A stretch of 48,226 nt of DNA from an uncultured Acidimicrobiales bacterium (GTDB lineage Bacteria; Actinomycetota; Acidimicrobiia; Acidimicrobiales; SZUA-35): contig CALJSB010000087.1 in the NCBI GenBank assembly GCA_937976305.1, forward strand, positions 1 through 48,226, read 5' to 3'. Below the pieces are notes generated by a model. That model saw only the letters and a list, made by a program, of their open reading frames with translations, was not told where the DNA came from and did no database searches. The position numbers and the translations under genes are program-made. This document shows positions 8,344-16,696 of this stretch, in pieces; within the stretch, counting starts at the first letter, position 1, and every line of letters starts with the position of its first letter.

Positions 8344-9048
8344 ATGTTCGACGGAAACCTCCGCAAGCCCTTCGATGCGGCTGTTGCCCCCGTTGGTGCT
8401 GGATTGCAGCGCCTGGGTGTGTCGCCCGATGCCATCACGGCAATCGGCGTGCTCATGGCTGGCGCGTGTGCGGTGGCCATCGCTCGTGGGCAGTTCTTCC
8501 TCGCCTTTGTTCTGCTCCTGGCAACCGGCATCCCGGACGCCCTCGATGGAGCCGTTGCCAAAGCTGGCGGCGTCGCTGGCCCTCGCGGCGCGTTCCTCGA
8601 TTCGGTTTCAGACCGGCTCTCCGACGGCCTCATCTTTGCCGGCGCGGCGTGGTTCTACCTCGACGGTGACGAGCCCCGCATGGCCATGTTGCCCATTGCG
8701 GTGCTCATCGTCTCGCTGCTCGTTTCCTACATGCGGGCCAAGGCCGAGTCGCTCGGCTTCGATGCCAAGGGCGGCCTGATGGAGCGGGCAGAACGCTTCA
8801 TCGCCATGGCCATCGGCCTGGCGCTCACGCCGGTGATCCCGTCGCTCTTCACCTGGACCCTCGTGCTGATGCTTGTGCTCACCGCCGGCACCGCCGTCTT
8901 CCGCTTTCACAAGGTCTGGAAGCAGGCATCGGCCGGTCGCCCACGCCCCACTGCGACCCGCACCTCGAAGGTCGTGCGCCGTCGTCGGGCTCGCAAGACT
9001 GAACGGCCTCGTTCCAGCCGGGCCCGGGCCCGCCGCTCAAAGCGCTGA
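8344..9048 (+). CDS. pgsA: CDP-alcohol phosphatidyltransferase, probable phosphatidylinositol phosphate synthase
   Basis: A 234-residue integral membrane enzyme expected to join CDP-diacylglycerol and inositol 1-phosphate. The CDP-alcohol motif is present as DALDGAVAK then GAFLDSVSDRLSDG: four aspartates in the right spacing, but the usual arginine after the alanine is lysine here. About five or six transmembrane helices follow the family pattern. The C-terminus has a 40-residue Arg/Lys/Ser-rich cytoplasmic tail (RRRRARKTERP, RARARRSKR). Position directly before patA and pimA matches M. tuberculosis pgsA1, which supports PI phosphate synthase rather than phosphatidylglycerol phosphate synthase. 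Confidence 0.85.
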   Translation: MFDGNLRKPFDAAVAPVGAGLQRLGVSPDAITAIGVLMAGACAVAIARGQFFLAFVLLLATGIPDALDGAVAKAGGVAGPRGAFLDSVSDRLSDGLIFAGAAWFYLDGDEPRMAMLPIAVLIVSLLVSYMRAKAESLGFDAKGGLMERAERFIAMAIGLALTPVIPSLFTWTLVLMLVLTAGTAVFRFHKVWKQASAGRPRPTATRTSKVVRRRRARKTERPRSSRARARRSKR

Positions 9049-9068
9049 GCAGGTCAACCCCGCGCCGC

Positions 9069-9929
9069 TTGTTCGGCGCTGGTTCTGCGGTCGCCCGCAA
9101 GATTCCCCGTCGGGCCTTGGTGCCCTTGGCGACCCGAGCAGGCCGTCTTGTTGTGACGGCCCGACCCGCTCTTGGGGATGAGCTGCGAAAAAATCTGGCT
9201 CGGGTGCGGCCGATGGCAACCGACGAAGAGCTCGAGGTGCTCGTTCGCCAGGCCTTTGCCACCTACGGCCGTTACTGGGCCGACTCGTTCCAGCTGGCCG
9301 AGTTGAGTCCTGAGGTGATCGATCGGCACTTCTCGGTCGAGAACTACAACTTGATTCTCGAAGCCCAGGAGCGGGGTACCGGAGCCATCATGGTGTTGCC
9401 CCACCTCGGCGGCTGGGAGTGGGCAGCGGCGTGGCTTGGTCGTGTTGCCAACAAGCCGGTGACCGCAGCAGTGGAGCGCCTCGAACCCGACGACCTGTTC
9501 GAGTGGTTTCGTGACTTGCGCGAGTCCTACGGCGTCAATGTTGTCCCGCTCGGTGCTTCTGCCTTGCCCCAACTCGTCAAGGCGGTAAAGGACGGACACG
9601 TCGTGTGTTTGCTGTCGGATCGCGACATCGGCGGCACCGGTGTTGGGGTCGACTTCTTCGGTGAGCCAACGACCATGCCTGGCGGCGCGGCGCTGCTAGC
9701 TCGGCGAACTGGGGCTCCGATCCTGCCAACCGCGGTGTATTTCCGTGATGACCGATCGCACTGCGTGATCAGGCCAGCCCTTGACACGCACCCTGATCTC
9801 AAGCTCCGTGACTACGTCGAAACTGTCACCAAACAGATGGCTGCGGTCTTCGAAGAGCTGATCGATGCCGACCCCGGCCAGTGGCACGTGCTGCAGCCGG
9901 TGTGGCCCGGCTCGGACGTCGCGTCGTGA
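9069..9929 (+). CDS. patA: phosphatidylinositol mannoside acyltransferase (LpxL/HtrB-like)
   Basis: A 286-residue lysophospholipid acyltransferase-type protein at the inner face of the membrane. PatA transfers palmitate from acyl-CoA to the 6-position of the mannose of PIM1 or PIM2. Visible catalytic features are the conserved His in VLPHLGGWEW and the Glu in FFGEPTTMPGG, with LLSDRDIGGTGV between them. No ATG is available at the N-terminus; the TTG at 9069 starts MFGAGSAVARK, which matches the usual N-terminal helix, and lies 20 bases after pgsA. The order pgsA-patA-pimA supports the assignment. Confidence 0.85.
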   Translation: MFGAGSAVARKIPRRALVPLATRAGRLVVTARPALGDELRKNLARVRPMATDEELEVLVRQAFATYGRYWADSFQLAELSPEVIDRHFSVENYNLILEAQERGTGAIMVLPHLGGWEWAAAWLGRVANKPVTAAVERLEPDDLFEWFRDLRESYGVNVVPLGASALPQLVKAVKDGHVVCLLSDRDIGGTGVGVDFFGEPTTMPGGAALLARRTGAPILPTAVYFRDDRSHCVIRPALDTHPDLKLRDYVETVTKQMAAVFEELIDADPGQWHVLQPVWPGSDVAS

Positions 9930-9949
9930 GCGTCTGGCTGATCGAGAGC

Positions 9950-9955
9950 TAACCT
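9950..9955 (+). promoter_or_regulatory. -10 box of pimA, leaderless
   Basis: TAACCT ends 6 bases before the GTG of pimA. The gene may also be read from the upstream operon. Confidence 0.45.
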
Positions 9956-9961
9956 TCGGCT

Positions 9962-11053
9962 GTGCGCATCGGGATGATTTGCCCCTACAGCTTGGGGGTG
10001 TGGGGTGGGGTGCAAGCCCAGGTGCTCGGTCTTTCGCGGTCGCTGCGCAACAAAGGTGTTGCGACGCAAGTGCTGGCGCCGTGCGATGGGCTGCCACCCG
10101 AACCGTGGGTGACTCCGCTTGGCAACTCGATGCCCTATGCCCAGAACGGATCTCTTGCGCCGGTTGCCCCCGACCCGGCCGCGCAACTCCGCATGCTCGG
10201 CGCCATTCGTGATGAGCGCTTCGATGTGTTGCATCTTCACGAACCGTTGGCTCCCGGCCCGACCTTGACTGCGGTCACGGTCAAGCCGGTGCCCCTGGTT
10301 GGAACCTTCCACGCCAGCGGCGAAGTTGCGGCGTATCGATGGCTCCGACCGCTCCTGAGGAAGCTCACGAAGAAGATTGACATCAAGACTGCGGTGTCGG
10401 CCGAGGCTGCGGGCATGGCCAGGCGTCACCTCGGAGGCAACTACCAGATCCTCTTCAATGGGATCGAGGTTGGGCGCTTCGCTGACGCCGTGCCGATCGA
10501 ACGAACCACGCCGGCGCCAACGATCTTCTTCCTTGCTCGGCACGAGCCCCGTAAGGGCCTCGACGTGCTGCTCGAAGCCTCTCGGCTCCTGCCGAATGAT
10601 GTGGTGGTATGGGTGGGAGGCAGCGGCCCCGAGACCGAGCGACTCAAGGCCGAAAACGCCGACAACAACCGGCTCGTGTGGCTGGGGCAGATCAGCGACG
10701 AAGACAAGGCTCGGTACCTCAAAGCGGCCGATGTGTTCTGCGTTCCGTCACTTGGCGGTGAGAGTTTTGGAGTCGTCTTGCTCGAAGGCATGGCGGCCCG
10801 GACCCCTGTGGTGGCGAGCGACCTCGAGGCCTACCGGGTGACGTCCGCCGACGGGCGCAACGCTGGTCTCTTCAGCACGGGCGACCCGACATCGCTGGCC
10901 AAGGCGCTGCTCCACAGTCTCGAACGAGGCCAAGATGTCGAGCAGCGAATCGAGAACGGATTCGAGCGAGCCGAGATGCTCTCGATGGACCGACTCGCCG
11001 ACCTTTACATCGCCCGCTACCAGCAGTTGGCACTACGTTCTGGCGTGAACTGA
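9962..11053 (+). CDS. pimA: phosphatidylinositol alpha-mannosyltransferase
   Basis: A 363-residue GT-B glycosyltransferase of family GT4 that transfers mannose from GDP-mannose to phosphatidylinositol on the cytoplasmic side of the membrane, the first committed step of PIM synthesis. The N-terminal domain begins MRIGMICPYSLGVWGGVQ, with the GG loop of GT4. Motifs in the C-terminal domain: FLARHEPRKGLDVLLEA, VWVGGSGPE, and the E-x7-E type GGESFGVVLLEGMA that binds the nucleotide sugar. The GTG start fits the usual N-terminus. It ends the pgsA-patA-pimA block. Confidence 0.92.
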   Translation: MRIGMICPYSLGVWGGVQAQVLGLSRSLRNKGVATQVLAPCDGLPPEPWVTPLGNSMPYAQNGSLAPVAPDPAAQLRMLGAIRDERFDVLHLHEPLAPGPTLTAVTVKPVPLVGTFHASGEVAAYRWLRPLLRKLTKKIDIKTAVSAEAAGMARRHLGGNYQILFNGIEVGRFADAVPIERTTPAPTIFFLARHEPRKGLDVLLEASRLLPNDVVVWVGGSGPETERLKAENADNNRLVWLGQISDEDKARYLKAADVFCVPSLGGESFGVVLLEGMAARTPVVASDLEAYRVTSADGRNAGLFSTGDPTSLAKALLHSLERGQDVEQRIENGFERAEMLSMDRLADLYIARYQQLALRSGVN

Positions 11054-11086
11054 ACCCAGTCTGATGAACTGAGACTGACCACAACA

Positions 11087-11099
11087 GGGGAGCAAACCG
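11087..11099 (+). promoter_or_regulatory. ribosome-binding site of the kinase gene
   Basis: GGGGAG at 11087-11092 lies 6 bases before the GTG at 11099 and fixes that start. This gene therefore has a leader. Confidence 0.5.
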
Positions 11100-12205
11100 T
11101 GGGTGTTGCAGGGATCGAAGTCGGCATGCCGTCGAGCATCGAGGAGGTCGATGCTGGTTGGCTGACAAAGGTCTTCCGGGCCAGTGGCGATCTGAGCGAC
11201 AGTGCGTCTGTCGCCTCCGTCGAACTTGAACCGTTTGCGGTCGGGCTCGGATTCTTGAGCTTGTTGCACCGAGCATCGATGACCTACGAGGGCGACGCGG
11301 ACACCGCTCCCGACACCGTCATCGTCAAGATGATCACCGACCTCGAAGTGCAAAAGGGGATTGCCGAGGCGTTGCTCTTCTATCAGCGCGAGCTTCGCTT
11401 CTACACCGAACTCGCACCCAACGTCGGCTACCGCAGCCCCAAGGCCTACGCCGCGATGATGGCCGAGGGCAGTTCCGACTTTGTGCTCGTGCTCGAGGAG
11501 CTGTCGACGGTCCGGGGGCTCGATCAGGCCGTCGGTGTGAACGCTGCCGATGCTGCGTTGTCGGTCGAGACGATGGCGAAGATGCACGGCACCTTCATGG
11601 GCCAAGACTTGTCCGATATCGAGACGACCTTCCTGCCCATCAACAACCCGGTCTATGCCGCTGTATTGCCGCAGATATTCGCCAGCGGCTGGCCCGGCTG
11701 TAAGGAGCACGCTGCCGATCTGCTCACGCCTGAGATCGTTGCCTACGGCGATCGCTTCGCTGACCTCGTTCCGTTCTTCATGGATCAGATGGCAGCCACA
11801 ACACTGATTCACGGCGACTGGCGAGCCGACAACTTGATGGTCGACGACGCCACAGGCGAAATGGTGATCATCGACTATCAGATCATGGGCACCGGCCCTG
11901 CGACCTACGACCTCGGCTACTTCATGAGCCAGTCGCTCGACCCCGAGGTGCACAACGCCGAGGCGGCCTCGCTTGTCGATCGGTACTTCGACGCCTTGAC
12001 GGCCACCGGCGCCGAGTTCGATCGCGATGAACTCACCCGGATCTATCGCCTCACGAATGCCTGGGGCCTCATCTATCCCGTCTCGACATTTGCCGGCTGG
12101 GATGAGTTCCCCGAGATCATGCAGGACACCGCACGCCGCATGCTGCGCCGGTCGATCAGCGCCATCGAGCACACCTCGGCACTCGAGCTACTGCCCAATC
12201 AGTGA
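11099..12205 (+). CDS. APH/CHK-like phosphotransferase
   Basis: A 368-residue kinase-fold protein related to aminoglycoside phosphotransferases and choline/ecdysteroid kinase-like enzymes. The catalytic loop is LIHGDWRADNLMVDD (HxDxxxxN) and the metal-binding site is VIIDYQ, in place of the more usual DFE/DWE. VLVLEELS is the hinge. The natural substrate cannot be read from the sequence; small hydroxylated metabolites or choline-like compounds are plausible. The last codons lie inside a three-fold 16-bp tandem repeat (12194-12241) shared with the end of the convergent amine oxidase gene. Confidence 0.8.
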   Translation: MGVAGIEVGMPSSIEEVDAGWLTKVFRASGDLSDSASVASVELEPFAVGLGFLSLLHRASMTYEGDADTAPDTVIVKMITDLEVQKGIAEALLFYQRELRFYTELAPNVGYRSPKAYAAMMAEGSSDFVLVLEELSTVRGLDQAVGVNAADAALSVETMAKMHGTFMGQDLSDIETTFLPINNPVYAAVLPQIFASGWPGCKEHAADLLTPEIVAYGDRFADLVPFFMDQMAATTLIHGDWRADNLMVDDATGEMVIIDYQIMGTGPATYDLGYFMSQSLDPEVHNAEAASLVDRYFDALTATGAEFDRDELTRIYRLTNAWGLIYPVSTFAGWDEFPEIMQDTARRMLRRSISAIEHTSALELLPNQ

Positions 12206-12241
12206 CAGGCCCAGTCAGTGGCAAGCCCAATCAGTGGCAGG
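12194..12241. repeat. three tandem 16-bp repeats spanning two convergent stop codons
   Basis: The unit CCCAATCAGTGACAGG occurs three times head to tail (12194-12209, 12210-12225, 12226-12241) with one to three changes per copy. The TGA of the kinase gene (12203-12205) is in copy 1 and the TCA that is the amine oxidase stop on the other strand (12231-12233) is in copy 3. The repeat thus forms the whole junction between the two genes. Confidence 0.8.
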
Positions 12242-14102
12242 CGCTGCCGGGCGGAATGTCGAGTGCCGGGTTGCGATCGAAGAACCCAAAGGGCACCCAG
12301 GTGCAGCGGGCGTATTCGGTCGGCATGACCGGGAAGTCTTCTGGACGGGCCGAATGGGTGAGCCCAAACACGTGCCACACCACGAGATCGGTGTCGGCGA
12401 TGTTGCGATCGGCTTTGGTCCACTCCGGTAGTCCCCGCCCGTCCGGTTTGCTCTGGGTCACGTGATCTCCGGCCGGGAATCGCTCGGTCGGGTTTGACGG
12501 GGTGATCCACATGTTCTGCTTGGCGAACCCGGCTCGCCCGCCGATGCGAGCCTGGGCCGGAAACAGGGTGGCCGTGTCGGCTGGCAGCAGTTTGTAACCC
12601 GTTGGTTGGCCGAGGTTGTTTGTGACCCCTTCGTTGACGACCCTCCAGGTGCGAGCCTTGGCTGCGTCGACGACGTCGATCGCGGCGCTCTCGGTCTCGA
12701 GCTTGGTCGGCACGGCCCGGAAGGCGTTGTCGTAGGGGTTGTCTGGGCCCGGCGGATCCACCTCGACGTCGACTCGGTAGGCAGTGTTGTTTGTGCCGTC
12801 CACTTCCATGTCGAAGCGCCCGCAGAAGAGGTGCTGGTGAATCGGGGCGGCAATCTCTTGACCGATCCGGGTGGCGTAGGCCAGTGAGTCGCCGTCCTTG
12901 TAGGCCTGCGTTGTGACGATGCCAGTGAGCTTCACCTCGAGCTGGATGGTGCCGTCGAGGTAGAGATACCAGAAGATGCCGTAGTCGTAGTTTCCGACGG
13001 TGAAGATCGAGCTGATCACCAGGCGCCGGCTCCGTCGAACATCTGAGGTGCCGGTGGGCGAGTCGCTGTGCTTCCACAAGATGCCGAAGTCTTCTTCGTG
13101 GATGCAGATCGCCTGGCTGACTTCTACCGGCGTGCCGTCGTCGAAACACCAGGCGCTGTCGAGGTAGGTGATGTCGCCGAGGCAGTCACAGCCGAGGGCG
13201 AGTGAGTTGGCCGTGCGTCCGAGGCCAATTTCGCCGATGTCGAGCGCGTTCTTGAATGCTTGGGTGGCTCGGGTTTCGCCGTAGGGCACGACCATCTCGG
13301 CCACGCTGGCCCGCCGCATGATGGGTCGTCTGGTCACCCCGTCGGTCCACGCCAGCGATTGCAGGGCGAGCCCTTCGGTGTGGTCCATCACGGCCCGCAC
13401 ATCCCAGTTGGCCCACTTGATGTGGTTACCGTCTGTGACCGTGAAGCTCGGGCCGTCGGGCTGGGTGATGTCGATGGTCGTGAGATCTGTGCGGTCCTCG
13501 ACGGTGCCGTGGTGGTAGTTGTTGGTCTCTGTTGGCACCGGCCACTCGCCGATGTCGTCGACCTGGTAGACCTCCATGAGATCGAGGTCGACAAACGCCA
13601 CAACTCCGTCGATGGGTTTTGCGTAGCCGTTGTCCATCTCGTCGTCTCGCCAGAACAGCACGCCTCGGGTGACTCGACGCCCGTCCTCGTGCGCCTCGCC
13701 CATGTCGCCCGTCGGCCACGGGTCGACCTGGACCTTTGCCAGCTCGGTGATACCGCGCTTCGCCAGCGCCTCGGCCACAAGTGGGCTGGCCCGCACCGCT
13801 TCGATGGATTGGGCCACTTCGCCGAATCCGTATTGCGGCACCTGCCCATACACGGCCTGTTCAGACACGATTGATTGGTCGGTGAGCGACACTACGAACT
13901 CGTCGATTCGCTTGTCGGAAGCGGTGTAGGTCCACGCCTCGATCAGCCGGTCGGCTGCTGCGCCGTTCTGCGATGGTTTTGGGTGGGCGGGGGAGACCCG
14001 CCGGAATGTCGTGTCGTCTGCGATCTTGCCTGCCGACCTCAGGAGGTCGACGACCTCGGTGATCTCGTCGGTTGTCATCAACGCATCAGCATGTGCAGCC
14101 AT
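12231..14102 (-). CDS. copper-containing primary amine oxidase (TPQ cofactor)
   Basis: A 623-residue copper amine oxidase that oxidises a primary amine to an aldehyde with release of H2O2 and ammonia. The tyrosine that becomes topaquinone lies in GNYDY (Y372). The catalytic base is in ALDIGEIGLG, followed by the family signature ANSLALGCDCLGDITYLD. The copper histidines are in HQHLFCGRFD and in the C-terminal LTHSARPEDFPVMP. No signal peptide is seen, so it is probably cytoplasmic as in other Actinobacteria. A TACGGT box lies 5 bases upstream of the ATG. It is a single gene, convergent with the kinase; amine catabolism for nitrogen is the likely role. Confidence 0.95.
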   Translation of the reverse strand: MAAHADALMTTDEITEVVDLLRSAGKIADDTTFRRVSPAHPKPSQNGAAADRLIEAWTYTASDKRIDEFVVSLTDQSIVSEQAVYGQVPQYGFGEVAQSIEAVRASPLVAEALAKRGITELAKVQVDPWPTGDMGEAHEDGRRVTRGVLFWRDDEMDNGYAKPIDGVVAFVDLDLMEVYQVDDIGEWPVPTETNNYHHGTVEDRTDLTTIDITQPDGPSFTVTDGNHIKWANWDVRAVMDHTEGLALQSLAWTDGVTRRPIMRRASVAEMVVPYGETRATQAFKNALDIGEIGLGRTANSLALGCDCLGDITYLDSAWCFDDGTPVEVSQAICIHEEDFGILWKHSDSPTGTSDVRRSRRLVISSIFTVGNYDYGIFWYLYLDGTIQLEVKLTGIVTTQAYKDGDSLAYATRIGQEIAAPIHQHLFCGRFDMEVDGTNNTAYRVDVEVDPPGPDNPYDNAFRAVPTKLETESAAIDVVDAAKARTWRVVNEGVTNNLGQPTGYKLLPADTATLFPAQARIGGRAGFAKQNMWITPSNPTERFPAGDHVTQSKPDGRGLPEWTKADRNIADTDLVVWHVFGLTHSARPEDFPVMPTEYARCTWVPFGFFDRNPALDIPPGSACH

Positions 14103-14156
14103 GCGGCACCGTACTTCTGCAGGGGGGATGACCGCACAAGTGGGGCGCTTCCCGCC

Positions 14157-14191
14157 TACCCTCCCGGTGGGTCGAGTTCGTTCCCGAGGAG
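14157..14191 (+). promoter_or_regulatory. promoter and ribosome-binding site of the 14199 gene
   Basis: TACCCT (14157-14162) is a -10 candidate and CGAGGAG (14185-14191) a ribosome-binding site 7 bases before the ATG at 14199. This unit therefore has a leader. Confidence 0.45.
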
Positions 14192-14198
14192 CCAGTGA

Positions 14199-14981
14199 AT
14201 GTCCGCAGCAAACGATGAGGCCGGTCCCACGATGTCGGTCAACGTTGTTGCCGTCGGCATGGCTGTTGTCATCGCCATCGTCTTGTCGATCGTGCTCGGG
14301 CTGATCTTTGGTCTCGTCGGCCTGCCATGGTGGATCGGGCCCATTCTCGCCATCGTCGCCGGCGCTGCGACCGTTTGGTACCTGCTCACCAGCGCCTTTG
14401 GTGCTGTCTCCAATTCGCTCGGTGCAACGTCTTCCAATATCGATGCGTGGCCGCGATACGAAAACCTCGTCGACGGGCTCTCACTCGCCATTGGTGTCAC
14501 CGATCCTGACTTGCGGGTGATCAACGATCCCGCGATGAACGCGGTGTCGGTCGCTCAGGGCACCAACGAATCCATCGTCGTCACCTCCGGGTTGCTCGAT
14601 GGCCTCGATCGAATGCAGCTCGAAGGTGTCATCGCCGAAATGCTGGTGCGGATCAAGAGTGGCGACGCGGAGCGGGCAACGGTAGCGACCGGTCTTTTGC
14701 GACCACTTCTCGGTGGACCCCTCCGTTCGGTGGGGAACAAGCTGCTGACCCAGCTCCTCCCTCAAGACCGTGAAATGGCCGCCGATCTGGCAGCTGTGTC
14801 TGTCACTCGGTTTCCCCCGGGCCTCGGTGCCGCATTGCGGACGATGGCCCAAGGTTCGATTACCCCGGCGGGGGCAACAGTGGGTAACGACCATCTCTGG
14901 CTCGCACCACCGCTTGACGGTGAAGGCGCAGTCCCCGCCCTGCCACTTGCGTGGCGAATCGACACCCTTCTGGAAATCTGA
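14199..14981 (+). CDS. M48 peptidase-like membrane protein lacking the zinc site
   Basis: A 260-residue protein with two N-terminal membrane helices (about 15-40 and 45-66), the arrangement of HtpX. The soluble part follows the M48 pattern: a segment matching the NAF/vTsGLLd region (MNAVSVAQGTNESIVVTSGLLD), then the helix that normally has HExxH, here IAEMLVRIKSGD, and the helix that normally has EAD, here REMAADLAAVS. Both histidines and the catalytic glutamate of HExxH are replaced and the third ligand is alanine, so it cannot bind zinc as M48 does. I infer a pseudo-protease with a structural or regulatory role. It overlaps the DUF3048 lipoprotein gene by one base (TGATG), suggesting a joint function at the membrane. 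Confidence 0.7.
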   Translation: MSAANDEAGPTMSVNVVAVGMAVVIAIVLSIVLGLIFGLVGLPWWIGPILAIVAGAATVWYLLTSAFGAVSNSLGATSSNIDAWPRYENLVDGLSLAIGVTDPDLRVINDPAMNAVSVAQGTNESIVVTSGLLDGLDRMQLEGVIAEMLVRIKSGDAERATVATGLLRPLLGGPLRSVGNKLLTQLLPQDREMAADLAAVSVTRFPPGLGAALRTMAQGSITPAGATVGNDHLWLAPPLDGEGAVPALPLAWRIDTLLEI

Positions 14982-16069
14982 TGTTCACCCGCCTTTTTGC
15001 TCTTCTCGTCGCGCTCGCCCTTGTCGCGGCCGCTTGTTCTGGTGGTGATGGCGACGCCGACGACGCGGCAACGACCACAACCGTTGCCGAAGAAACAACG
15101 ACCACCGAAGCTCCTGCCGACGAAGATGACGATGCGGAAGATGAGGTCGAAGAGACCACAACGACGACACCGGCTCCGACCGGACCGGTTGCTCCGCTGA
15201 CCGGCGAGGCGATTGAGAGCGAGTCGGCGCTTGACCGACCGGCGCTTGCGGTGAAGATCGACAATCACCCACGAGCCCGCCCCCAAACCGGCATCGAACA
15301 AGCCGATCTCGTGTTCGAGGTCCGGGCTGAGGGTGTCACTCGTTTCCTCGCCGTCTTTCACTCCACGGCTCCTGAGCCCCTCGGACCAGTTCGCTCCAGC
15401 CGCACCTCAGACTTCGAGATCTTGACCGGCCTCAACCGTCCGCTCTACGCGTCATCTGGTGGTAACGACTACGTCGCCGCTGGTCTTCGCCAGCTCGACA
15501 TCCAGGAAGTCACGGCAATCAGCCAGACCGAGTATTTCCGCGACGGGTCACGTCCCGCACCCCACAACCTCTACGTGAACGCCGAAGACCTGTGGGCTCT
15601 CGCCGAAGACGATGCCCCACCCGAGCCATGGTTCTCCTATCGCCAGGCTGATGCGCCGCTCGTGTCGTCAGCTGACCCCATCGAAGGTGCCGTCCGGATC
15701 ACCTACAAGGGCAGCCCGGTTGTCACCCACACCTGGGATGAAGACGCCGGAGGCTGGTTGCGGACCCAAGACGGTCGCCCCCACACCACGATCACCGGCG
15801 ACCAGCTCGCCCCCGAGAACGTCGTGATCATGTCGGCCAACTACACCGTGAGCCCGGCCGACACGGCCTCGCCCGAGGTGCAGTCGGTTGGGTCAGGCGA
15901 TCTGTTCGTGCTCACCCAGGGCCATGTCATCCAAGGCACCTGGTCTCGACTCGATGCGGTTTCGAAGCCGCAGTTGCTTGATTCGTCCGGTCAGGAGATT
16001 CTGCTGACCCCTGGGCGCACCTGGGTGCTCATGCCCGACCCCGGATCAGTCACCCTTCCGCTCGAATAG
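14981..16069 (+). CDS. DUF3048 (YerB-like) lipoprotein
   Basis: A 362-residue secreted lipoprotein. The signal FTRLFALLVALALVAAAC ends in a lipobox with the lipidated cysteine, followed by a Thr- and Asp/Glu-rich linker (about 25-65) that would extend from the membrane. The remainder carries the DUF3048 pattern: RPALAVKIDNHPRARPQTGIEQADLVFE, then GPVRSSRTSD and FRDGSRPAPHNLY. YerB in Bacillus is of unknown biochemical function; a cell-surface role is the limit of what can be said. Start 14981 is chosen because it gives a proper lipoprotein signal and overlaps the preceding stop codon. Confidence 0.88.
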   Translation: MFTRLFALLVALALVAAACSGGDGDADDAATTTTVAEETTTTEAPADEDDDAEDEVEETTTTTPAPTGPVAPLTGEAIESESALDRPALAVKIDNHPRARPQTGIEQADLVFEVRAEGVTRFLAVFHSTAPEPLGPVRSSRTSDFEILTGLNRPLYASSGGNDYVAAGLRQLDIQEVTAISQTEYFRDGSRPAPHNLYVNAEDLWALAEDDAPPEPWFSYRQADAPLVSSADPIEGAVRITYKGSPVVTHTWDEDAGGWLRTQDGRPHTTITGDQLAPENVVIMSANYTVSPADTASPEVQSVGSGDLFVLTQGHVIQGTWSRLDAVSKPQLLDSSGQEILLTPGRTWVLMPDPGSVTLPLE

Positions 16070-16070
16070 G

Positions 16071-16604
16071 TCAGCGGCTTCGCAACTCCACAAGCGTTGC
16101 GTCGGCCATGCGGCCAAACCGAGTCCGAACTACTGCGGCCGGTTCGGCGCAACCAGTTCGAAACCAATCTCGAACCACGGCGGCCAATCCGCCGGCGAGA
16201 AAGCGAGCCGCGGTTGCGGCATCCTCGGTGGGCAGGTCGGCTGCTTCGAGGGTGATGCGGGCCCGCCACGCTTCGGTCAGCTGGTGCTCGAACAGATCAA
16301 CGACGTCGCCGAGCACGGGCTGGCTCAGAAGCGGTCGAAGAACCGGTGACATCTCTTCGACGTGGGCAAAAAATGCGTCGAGCCGGGCGTCGTCGGTGAG
16401 TGTCATTGCCATGTCGGGGATGGCGGCGGTGAGCAGGTCGAACTTGTTGTCGAAGTGGTTGTAGAAGGTCGTGCGGCCAACGCCGCTTCGTTCGAGAACG
16501 TCCTGGACTCGAATCTTGTCCCACCGCTTCTCGGACACGAGCTGCAACAGCGTGTCGAGAAGGAGCTGTCGAGTGCGTGCCGGGCGCGGGTCGGTGGTGG
16601 TCAT
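16071..16604 (-). CDS. TetR-family transcriptional regulator
   Basis: A 177-residue regulator. The N-terminal helix-turn-helix spans about residues 8-55: ARTRQLLLDTLLQLVSEKRW, then VQDVLERSGVGRTTFYNHFDNKFDLL, the TetR signature. The C-terminal ligand domain ends with the TetR_C-like pattern ARFLAGGLAAVVRDWF. It is divergent from the methyltransferase gene at 16697 and its stop lies one base from the DUF3048 stop. By position it may control itself and the methyltransferase. An alternative start at 16625 adds seven residues (MRKSELT); I cannot choose firmly between them. Confidence 0.85.
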   Translation of the reverse strand: MTTTDPRPARTRQLLLDTLLQLVSEKRWDKIRVQDVLERSGVGRTTFYNHFDNKFDLLTAAIPDMAMTLTDDARLDAFFAHVEEMSPVLRPLLSQPVLGDVVDLFEHQLTEAWRARITLEAADLPTEDAATAARFLAGGLAAVVRDWFRTGCAEPAAVVRTRFGRMADATLVELRSR

Positions 16605-16635
16605 GGTGAGCTCGCTCTTTCGCATGACTTTCGGA

Positions 16636-16653
16636 ACAAAGGCGAGGTTTTGT
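16636..16653. promoter_or_regulatory. possible TetR operator
   Basis: ACAAA (16636-16640) and TTTGT (16649-16653) form a short inverted repeat in the space between the divergent TetR and methyltransferase genes. The arms are only 5 bp and could be chance. Confidence 0.2.
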
Positions 16654-16684
16654 GCCTGGCGGAAGTCAGAGCCAGCGGCCAGTC

Positions 16685-16690
16685 TACTTA
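16685..16690 (+). promoter_or_regulatory. -10 box of the methyltransferase gene
   Basis: TACTTA ends 6 bases before the ATG at 16697; this supports that start over GTG/ATG codons further upstream. Confidence 0.45.
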
Positions 16691-16696
16691 CGGGAC

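Noticed and set aside
11057..11076. CAGTCT...AGACTG inverted repeat between pimA and the kinase as a terminator
   Set aside because: Six-base arms with a long loop and no T-run after it; too weak to annotate.
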